Under the pieces are notes generated by a model. That model had not been told where the DNA came from. It did no database searches and saw only the letters and a list, made by a program, of their open reading frames with translations. Shown piece after piece: positions 58,196 to 64,000 of a DNA stretch of 64,000 nt. Numbering within the stretch: the first letter of the stretch is position 1; each line of letters starts with the position of its first letter. A program made the position numbers and the translations under genes. Origin of the DNA: DASQGA01 sp963722715 (GTDB lineage: Bacteria; Actinomycetota; Thermoleophilia; Gaiellales; Gaiellaceae); assembly GCA_963722715.1 (NCBI GenBank), contig CAVROA010000023.1:245045-309044 (forward strand), in the 5' to 3' direction.

Positions 58196-59233
58196 TCACG
58201 CGGAGTTACTCGCTCCTGGTTCGCTTCGCCACGCGAACCGACGTCCTCCGGCAAGCCAGTCGGCCAGGCGGTTGACCGCCCAGAACGCGATCAGCGTGTA
58301 CACCCAGCCGAGCAGGACATCCACGAAGTAGTGCTCGGCCGTGTAGACGAGCGCGAACGCCATCAGCAGCGGATACGAGGCGAGCAGCAGCCGGCTCCAC
58401 CGAGGTACCAAGCGCCAGAGCACGAGCGTGACCAGCAGGGTGTAGGCCGCATGCAGTGAAGGGACCGCGGCGACCGGGTTTGCGAACTGGGAGCCCTTCT
58501 CGAAGAGCGCGTCGAAGTTGCCAATCGGGATGTGGCCCAAGATGGGGCCGATCGAGCGGGTGGTCGGCTCGAGCTGCCCCTCCTCGCTGGCGAGCCAGGG
58601 CGGTGCGGCGGGAAAGAGCGCATACGTCGCAAATGCCATCAGGGCGAGCAGCGAGACCATCCCCACGAAGCGGCGGAAGAGGGAAGGGGCGAAAAACCAG
58701 AGGAAGGCGGCCACCAGATAGGTCGCCACGAAGTAGCTCAGGTAGACGAGACAGGCGCCGTAGTCGTACCACCGCAGGCTCGAGGGACCGTGCCAGAGGT
58801 GCTCCTGGAGCCAAACCGTGGGAGCCGTGCCGCCGAACAGGATTTCGTCGGCGCGGAGCTGCGGGCGCACGTGGGTCGAGAAGAGGAGAGTGTCGGCGTA
58901 CCCTCGGAGCAGGTCGTACACCCAGAGGACGAACGCGAACGGAAGCCACTCGAGGACGACGCCACGGATCCAGCCACGCACGTTCGTCAGCGAAAACGCC
59001 AGCAGCCCGAGCAGGATCCACATGAACAGGCGCTCACGCGAAAGCGGAATCCCCTCGCGGTAGATGACGACGGTGAGCACGACCGCGTAGGCCACCGGCC
59101 CGGCGAAGCGCAGCGTGCGGCGAAGCCGATCGCGCTCGCTCAGCCGCTCGGCTGCAGCAACTACCGAGAACCCGTTCACGAACCGCAGGCTAGCCTCAAG
59201 CTCGCGCCGCGCGCGCCGGAATCCAAGCCTCAT
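58196..59233 (-). CDS. PAP2-family phosphatase/inositol phosphotransferase-like membrane protein
   Basis: A 345-aa integral membrane protein with about seven helices. The phosphatase motifs are AVPSLHAAYTLLVTLVLWRLVP (motif 2, catalytic His) and AEHYFVDVLLGWVYTLIAF (motif 3, His and Asp). Motif 1 is not clearly KxxxxxxRP, as in the inositolphosphotransferase/Aur1-like group, which also has the long periplasmic loop seen here. Substrate likely a lipid phosphate. Confidence 0.88.
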   Translation of the reverse strand: MRLGFRRARRELEASLRFVNGFSVVAAAERLSERDRLRRTLRFAGPVAYAVVLTVVIYREGIPLSRERLFMWILLGLLAFSLTNVRGWIRGVVLEWLPFAFVLWVYDLLRGYADTLLFSTHVRPQLRADEILFGGTAPTVWLQEHLWHGPSSLRWYDYGACLVYLSYFVATYLVAAFLWFFAPSLFRRFVGMVSLLALMAFATYALFPAAPPWLASEEGQLEPTTRSIGPILGHIPIGNFDALFEKGSQFANPVAAVPSLHAAYTLLVTLVLWRLVPRWSRLLLASYPLLMAFALVYTAEHYFVDVLLGWVYTLIAFWAVNRLADWLAGGRRFAWRSEPGASNSA

Positions 59234-59287
59234 CTGGAGCCGAGTTCAGACCCGTGACTGGTGGGAAACGAAAGACCCGTTTCCAGG

Positions 59288-59340
59288 GCCTTTATGGTGG
59301 GCGGAACTTACCGTTGTGCAAACCAGCCGTCACTGGCGAC
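59288..59340 (+). repeat. Copy A of a dispersed repeat
   Basis: A stretch including GGTGGGCGGAACT and TGCAAACCAGC that recurs, about 80% identical over roughly 45 bp, at 60197-60245. It lies in the gap between the PAP2 start and the lipoprotein gene end. No function assigned. Confidence 0.5.
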
Positions 59341-59448
59341 CGGTTGACACTCGAGTGAGAGTTACAGGTTGGCGACGATCAGGCGAGAGCACGCTGGGTC
59401 ACCCGAGTCACGCCTCCCTCGGCGACCGGGAGAGTTCAATCCGCGCCG

Positions 59449-60108
59449 CTAGTCGCCTGTGACCCGGTCGTGATAGGCGCTTGCGATTTCCTGGGCTTGC
59501 TCCTCGGACACAGATCCTGGCGGTCCATGCAGCTCCACCGTGTAGACGAATGTACCTTCGGTAAACCCCACCCAGTAGCTGTCGAACGGGTCTAGGTCTT
59601 CGTCCCCGGTCTTCTCAATGTCCTCGGCCGTTTGTATGCGGTGGACGCCGCGCGCATCTTCAATGTCCACGTCGAAGTCGCTTATCTGCACGGCACAGCT
59701 CTCGGGGCAGGGCTTCCTTGAGTCCGTCTCAATCCAGTCGAGCGCGCTCGTCGCTCCGTCTTCAGACTCGAGCTCGATAAACGAACTGACGACATGAGGC
59801 GCGGTGCCACTGTGCGTCTCTCCGTAGAAACGTAGGTCCACACCCGCTTCCTTGAATCCAGCCTCCTGAAAGACCTTGGTCATTTCTTTTTCGTCTGGAT
59901 CGACCGCGAAGTCGCTGAGCGCCAGGATGAACTCGTGGAAATCCGTGGTCGTCTGCCGTGTCTCAACGGGATCAGGCTTCGAGCCAGGTGCATCTTGGGC
60001 CGAGACGAATCGCTGCGCGAGCGGGAGCGGCTCGGCCGTGCCGCTCCCGCCGCACGCGACGAGCGCGACCGCGATAAAAGCTACAAGGAGTGGCATGGCG
60101 AAGCGCAA
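59449..60108 (-). CDS. Secreted lipoprotein of unknown function
   Basis: A 219-aa protein. Signal peptide with lipobox ALVAC (Cys at about residue 19), followed by a Gly/Ser/Pro-rich linker and an alpha/beta domain (LRFYGETHSGTAPHVVSSFIELES, DSYWVGFTEGTFVYTVEL). Two Cys (PCPESCAV) may form a disulfide. It is outside the cytoplasm on the membrane. No family recognised. The A+T content is slightly higher than its neighbours. Confidence 0.8.
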   Translation of the reverse strand: MRFAMPLLVAFIAVALVACGGSGTAEPLPLAQRFVSAQDAPGSKPDPVETRQTTTDFHEFILALSDFAVDPDEKEMTKVFQEAGFKEAGVDLRFYGETHSGTAPHVVSSFIELESEDGATSALDWIETDSRKPCPESCAVQISDFDVDIEDARGVHRIQTAEDIEKTGDEDLDPFDSYWVGFTEGTFVYTVELHGPPGSVSEEQAQEIASAYHDRVTGD

Positions 60109-60196
60109 TGCCAGTGGATCCTAGGCCGCGCGACGGCCGTCGACAAGCCATGCGAGGCTCATCGTGGATGGCGCACCAGGGGGCGCGCTCGCGCAG

Positions 60197-60245
60197 GCCT
60201 TCGTAGGTGGGCGGAACTCGTCAGTGCGCAAACCAGCTGACGCTG
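60197..60245 (+). repeat. Copy B of the dispersed repeat
   Basis: Matches copy A at 59288-59340 in order and orientation (GGTGGGCGGAACT...TGCGCAAACCAGC). It sits about 120 bp upstream of the cupin gene start. A shared regulatory site or a relic repeat are both possible. Confidence 0.5.
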
Positions 60246-60364
60246 TCAGCCGAGCCGTTGAGCGTCGAGCGAGGCCGGTCTCCGTCGTGGAAGCCGACGT
60301 GAAAGGATCTTCTGAGAGGTTGGCCTCGAACTTGCAGAGACGCGGCCGGAAGAAGGGAGTTCAA

Positions 60365-60781
60365 ATGGCCGATTACACCGTCGTCCCCGTCGCCGGGGTC
60401 CCGGATCAGGCGGCGGAAGTGGGAATGGATCCGGATCATTTCGAGATTCGCTTCATGCGCGAAGCGCTTGGCCTGCGGAGCTTCGCCGTAACCTTCGAGC
60501 GGTTCGGTGGCAGCTGGAAGCCACCTAAGGGGCATCCGCATACACGGGGGCACCGGCATGCGGTGCAAGAGGAGGTTTACTTCCTCGTCTCCGGAGGGGC
60601 GCAGGGCAACTTCGACGGCGAGGTGATCGATATCGAGCCGTGGACGGCTGTGCGCGTCGGTCCTGAGACCGTGAGGGCGTTCCGCGCGGCGGGCCAGGAG
60701 GACGCCGTGTTCGTGACGATCGCGGCACCGCAGGCGGGTCTCGACGACGTCGAGTTCATCCCGGACTACTGGACCGACTAG
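60365..60781 (+). CDS. Cupin-domain protein
   Basis: A 138-aa single-domain cupin. The metal-binding motif is HPHTRGHRHAVQEEVYFLVSGGAQGNFDGE (two His, one Glu, as in G(X)5HXH(X)3-4E) and the second motif is PWTAVRVGPETVRAFRA. ATG 60365 has the ribosome site GAAGGGAG, and the extra upstream frame is not protein-like. Function unknown; could be a small enzyme or sugar sensor. The stop overlaps the cyclase 3' end by 4 nt. Confidence 0.9.
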   Translation: MADYTVVPVAGVPDQAAEVGMDPDHFEIRFMREALGLRSFAVTFERFGGSWKPPKGHPHTRGHRHAVQEEVYFLVSGGAQGNFDGEVIDIEPWTAVRVGPETVRAFRAAGQEDAVFVTIAAPQAGLDDVEFIPDYWTD

Positions 60782-63700
60782 AGAAGGGCCCGCGTCCGCA
60801 CGGCGTGCCAGTCGAGGCCATGCGCCTCGAATCGGCCAGCCGCGCGCTCGATCAGGCTCGCGTCCTCACGCACGACGCCGAGGGCGCGCAACGCGAATGG
60901 TTCGAGATAGGTATTGGGCTGCAGTAGCCGGCCCGCCTCGGCCTCGACGCGCTCCCGATCGCCGAGAGCCGCGAGCCCGTCGAGGTGCGTGGCCATCGAG
61001 CTTAGATAGTACGTGGTCGCCCGACGCACGCCGGGCTCGCCAAGCAACGACTCGACGGCTGCGAGATCGTTGCGGTGGAGGGCGAGCTGTACGCGCGGCG
61101 CGTCCTGCAAGGGCCCGTAGCCGGTCATTCTGTGGGCTCCGGCCTCCCGCTCGAGGCGGCACGCCTCTTCCTCATCCCCGAGGTAGGCGCGCGCGAGCGC
61201 GCAGACCAACAGGGCACGCTCATTCAGAACACACGGCGTCGCGATGTTCGCCGCCACGGCGTCTTCCACGCGAGGCTGCAGCCGGCTCGCTGCCCCCCAG
61301 TCACCGAGGAGCTCTTCGAGCACCAGGCTCTGGCCGACTCCGTGCAACCGATGATGAGGAGACAGCCGGCGGTTGATCTCTTCCACGGACCTGGAGTACT
61401 TCCGTCCTTCGTCGAACTCCCCGCACGCGACGACAGGAGCAAAAGCGCCGGTGTAGATGTCCTGCTGGTGATCCGGATCGTCGATCTCTTCGATGAGCGA
61501 GACGCGCCGGCGCGCCCAGTCAGCTGCGCCGTCCCAGTCACCCGCCGCGAACGCTGTCAGGCACAGGACGTCGTAGCCGTAGGAGCGGGTGACCGGGTCG
61601 CCCAATCGTTCGGCGATTCCGCTCGCCTCGCTCGCGAGCTCGGGAGACTTGTCGTGGGCGTTGTAGCAGCGGGCGATCAGCGCTTTCGCGCGGGCCACGG
61701 TGTCTGGTGGCGCCAGCTTGAGCGTCCGACCGATCCAGTCGTCGACGAGGTCCGCTTGCGGCGGGACGCCCCACATTCCTGCTCGGATCATCGTCTGGAA
61801 GGCAAGCTCCGCGTAGAGATCCGCCGTGGTCAGATCGTCTTCGGCCAGCTCGATCGCCCGCTGCATCGCCGACGAGAACGCCTTGCTGTTGAAGTAGATC
61901 GCGTTCGCGTGGCCGATCTCGCGCCAGATCTCCAGCTGCGCGGGGGGGCTTGTCTCGAGCTCGACGGCCCGCTGGAGCAGAGAGACGGCGTCTTCGATCT
62001 CGTAGCGGCCCAGGGCCAACTCGGCCGCGCGACGGAGCCATGTGACAGCCCGCTTGCGTAGGCGTCCGAGCTCCTCGTCCTCCCCCGGCCAGGCGAGGTC
62101 GGCGTCTTCCGGTCGCACCGCCTCGGCGTAGTGGTGGGCCAGCAGAGCCGCGTGCTCGTCTCGACCTTCCCCGGCCCCCTCAAGCCAGGTCGCGAAACGC
62201 GCATGGAAGCGGGCGCGCTTCACCTTCGGCAGGCTCCGGTATGCGACTTCACGCGTGAGCGAGTGCTTGATCACGAACTCGCGCTCCCCGGCGATCGAGG
62301 AGCCCGAACGTTGGCGGATGAAGTCGCGCTCCTCGAGCAGGCGAAGGTCCGGCTCGACGCCCTCCAGCAGCTCGTAGACAGGGCCGGACCAAAATGTGCG
62401 GCCGATCACGGCGGCCGCCTGCAGTGCCGCCTTCTCGGCCGGCTCGAGCAAGTCGATCCGCGCGGCAAGAACCGCCTGCACCGTGTCGGGAACGACAAGG
62501 TCGTCGGGAAGCTCGCGCACTGTCCAGCTGCCGTTCTGTCGCTCGAGCACGCCCCGGTCGATCAGTGTCCGAACGAGCTCCTCGACGAAGAACGGATTGC
62601 CCTCCGCCCGGTCGACGACGAGCTGGCGAACGTACGCCGGCAGCACGGCCGGAATCAGCTCGTCGGCCATACGGGCCGTGTCCGACGCGGAGAGCGTCTC
62701 CAGCCAAAGCGTGTCGGCGTCGCGACCTCGCCCACCCCACGTGGGCCGGCTATGAACGAGCTCCGGCCGCGCGGTTGCCAGCAGCAGCAGCGGACCGCGC
62801 ACGTCGTGCACAGCTTCGAGGAGGTCGAGGAGCGCCCCCTCTGCCCAGTGCAGGTCTTCGACCAGCACGACGGCCGGTTGCTCGGACACGAGCTCCTCGA
62901 GGAAGGCGGCCCATGCCTGACGCAACTGGTCGCGCGCAGCCAGCGGGTGGAGGTCCGAAGGTGCCTCCAGCCCGAGCGTCATGCCGAGGATCGCTCGTTG
63001 CCCGAGCCGACGCCGCACGGTCTCGGGCGGATCGCTCTCGAGCAGACCGAGATGCTCGCGAACGATCTCGCCAAGTGGCATGTACGTGATCCCCTGTCCG
63101 TACGAGAGGCAGCGTCCGGTGCGTCGGCGCGGTTCGGGCGACTGTGAGCCCAGCCACTCCCAAAACGCGCGGATCAACGTCGTCTTCCCGATTCCCGCAT
63201 CGCCCATGATCGTCAGCAGGCGCGGCTGCCCCTCTGCAACGGTCCGTCCGTACGTCTGTTGCAGCGCCTCAAGCTCCCGCTCGCGGCCGACGAAGGCATG
63301 GCGCAGACCGCCCACGCCCCGCGGTCTCATCAGCGACAGCGCGCGGACGAGTCGGCGACAGGCGACTCCGCCAGCCTTTCCCTTGGCTGCGACCGTCGCC
63401 GGTTCGTCGAGCTCGAAGGCGCCGCGTACAGCCGCAGCGGTGCGCTCACCGACGAGGATCTCACCCGGCTCAGCAGCCTGCTCGAGCCGCGCTGCGACGT
63501 TGACGGCGTCGCCCGTGACAAACGAGCTGCCCACGCGCGGCTGCCCCACGACGACGTCTCCGGTGTTCACGCCGATGCGAAGCGAAAGCGCGTCGCCGAA
63601 GAGCTCTTCGAGCCGCCTCTGCATCGAGAGCGCTGCGTGGAGCGCGCGCTCCGCATGATCCTCCTGCGCCGCGGGCGCACCGAAGGCCGCCATGACGGCG

Positions 63701-63963
63701 TCGCCGACGAACTTCTCGACCGTTCCGCCGGCGTCGGCGATCTCGGCCGCCATCGCGTCGTAGAACCGGTTGAGCAGGGCGCGCGTTCGCTCCGGGTCCT
63801 GGGCTCCCGCGAGCTCCGTCGAGCCCACCAGGTCGGCGAAGAGGACCGTCGCAAGCTTCCGCTCTTCGCTCGGCTGGGCCGGTTCGGAGATCGGCGCGCC
63901 GCAGTTGGGGCAGAATCGAGAAGTACCAGGGGCCGATAGGCCGCAGTTCGGACATAACGCCAC
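60778..63963 (-). CDS. Zinc-ribbon adenylate cyclase-AAA-TPR regulator
   Basis: A 1061-aa signalling protein. An N-terminal zinc ribbon (Cys4, 7, 18, 21) precedes a class III cyclase domain, with metal Asp44 and Asp88, substrate Lys84 and Asp152 (an adenylate pair), and Asn155 and Arg159. Then an AAA-type ATPase has Walker A at 254-261 (GDAGIGKTT) and VVLVEDLHWAEG as Walker B. The C-terminal half is TPR-like helical repeats with LxxLxR patterns. The ATP-binding and TPR part resembles MalT/AfsR regulators without a DNA-binding end. GTG start at 63963. Confidence 0.94.
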   Translation of the reverse strand: MALCPNCGLSAPGTSRFCPNCGAPISEPAQPSEERKLATVLFADLVGSTELAGAQDPERTRALLNRFYDAMAAEIADAGGTVEKFVGDAVMAAFGAPAAQEDHAERALHAALSMQRRLEELFGDALSLRIGVNTGDVVVGQPRVGSSFVTGDAVNVAARLEQAAEPGEILVGERTAAAVRGAFELDEPATVAAKGKAGGVACRRLVRALSLMRPRGVGGLRHAFVGRERELEALQQTYGRTVAEGQPRLLTIMGDAGIGKTTLIRAFWEWLGSQSPEPRRRTGRCLSYGQGITYMPLGEIVREHLGLLESDPPETVRRRLGQRAILGMTLGLEAPSDLHPLAARDQLRQAWAAFLEELVSEQPAVVLVEDLHWAEGALLDLLEAVHDVRGPLLLLATARPELVHSRPTWGGRGRDADTLWLETLSASDTARMADELIPAVLPAYVRQLVVDRAEGNPFFVEELVRTLIDRGVLERQNGSWTVRELPDDLVVPDTVQAVLAARIDLLEPAEKAALQAAAVIGRTFWSGPVYELLEGVEPDLRLLEERDFIRQRSGSSIAGEREFVIKHSLTREVAYRSLPKVKRARFHARFATWLEGAGEGRDEHAALLAHHYAEAVRPEDADLAWPGEDEELGRLRKRAVTWLRRAAELALGRYEIEDAVSLLQRAVELETSPPAQLEIWREIGHANAIYFNSKAFSSAMQRAIELAEDDLTTADLYAELAFQTMIRAGMWGVPPQADLVDDWIGRTLKLAPPDTVARAKALIARCYNAHDKSPELASEASGIAERLGDPVTRSYGYDVLCLTAFAAGDWDGAADWARRRVSLIEEIDDPDHQQDIYTGAFAPVVACGEFDEGRKYSRSVEEINRRLSPHHRLHGVGQSLVLEELLGDWGAASRLQPRVEDAVAANIATPCVLNERALLVCALARAYLGDEEEACRLEREAGAHRMTGYGPLQDAPRVQLALHRNDLAAVESLLGEPGVRRATTYYLSSMATHLDGLAALGDRERVEAEAGRLLQPNTYLEPFALRALGVVREDASLIERAAGRFEAHGLDWHAVRTRALL

Positions 63964-64000
63964 GACTGGATTATTCGCCGCGCCTGGCGCACTGCCAAGT

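Noticed and set aside
1..64000. Prophage, insertion sequence, transposon or integrated plasmid
   Set aside because: No transposase, integrase, recombinase, phage structural gene or terminal repeats were found; operons follow standard chromosomal order.
1..64000. tRNA, rRNA, tmRNA, RNase P RNA or SRP RNA genes
   Set aside because: I looked for cloverleaf motifs and conserved cores in the intergenic gaps and saw none. A covariance-model scan would be decisive.

Overview
The window looks like a chromosomal segment of a high-GC Actinomycetota. The signs are many GTG/TTG starts, a perfect Gram-positive type LexA box, a DUF6458-type membrane protein and actinobacterial gene orders (rplM-rpsI; murI-rph-rdgB). 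A Thermoleophilia (Gaiellales/Solirubrobacterales-like) lineage is my best inference, not something the sequence proves. Coding density is high and no gene-free stretch exceeds about 265 bp. I see no rRNA, tRNA, CRISPR array, prophage or insertion sequence.

Layout. 1-4.9 kb: end of a cupin-TPR gene, rpsI-rplM (minus), an MFS transporter and a uracil-DNA glycosylase-like gene, then a plus-strand MFS, acylphosphatase and an encapsulated-ferritin-like gene. 4.9-14.4 kb: guaA, guaB, a PfkB sugar kinase, a D,D-carboxypeptidase, LysM, pyrF, and an exonuclease/GIY-YIG nuclease behind a LexA box, then VOC and HU. 14.5-19.9 kb: pyrE with two small genes, a YihY protein, and the operon murI-rph-mgtC-rdgB-cNMP protein. 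19.9-24.9 kb: pabB, pabC, a class I amidotransferase, an ornithine-cyclodeaminase family gene and a beta-propeller lipoprotein. 24.9-33.4 kb: two minus-strand accessory operons (GST/hydrolase/rhodanese/SDR and EamA/HAD/PLP decarboxylase/AlkA/unknown) with a gamma-glutamyltransferase between them. 33.4-39.5 kb: FabL-like reductase, a methyltransferase, an efflux-MarR pair under a palindromic operator, and a proline dehydrogenase/VUT operon. 39.5-47.6 kb: UbiE-like methyltransferase, membrane protein, beta-lactamase-like hydrolase, coiled-coil membrane protein, xseA-xseB, a DNA methyltransferase and small membrane proteins. 47.7-64 kb: membrane protein plus mannosyltransferase-like GT4, adenosine deaminase, GGDEF-EAL protein, sulfite oxidase-like enzyme, PRC-barrel protein, PAP2 protein, lipoprotein, cupin and a 1061-aa adenylate cyclase/AAA/TPR regulator.

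How the genes fit together. Nucleotide metabolism is prominent (guaA, guaB, pyrE, pyrF, rdgB, add), as are DNA repair and processing (UDG-like, exo/GIY-YIG, AlkA, xseAB). At least sixteen gene pairs overlap by 4 nt (ATGA, GTGA or TTGA), which implies extensive translational coupling.

Two features stand out. First, six recognisable genes are broken by apparent one-base frameshifts: MFS at about 3.67 kb, the ferritin-like gene twice at about 4.6-4.8 kb, D,D-carboxypeptidase at about 9.99 kb, exo/GIY-YIG at about 13.35 kb, VOC at about 13.66 kb and DNA methyltransferase at about 45.63 kb. Sequencing error is the simplest explanation. Second, several regulatory sites are readable: the LexA box, a MarR-type palindrome over a start codon, general-stress-type promoters before a 22-codon membrane peptide and a PRC-barrel gene, and strong hairpins between operons.
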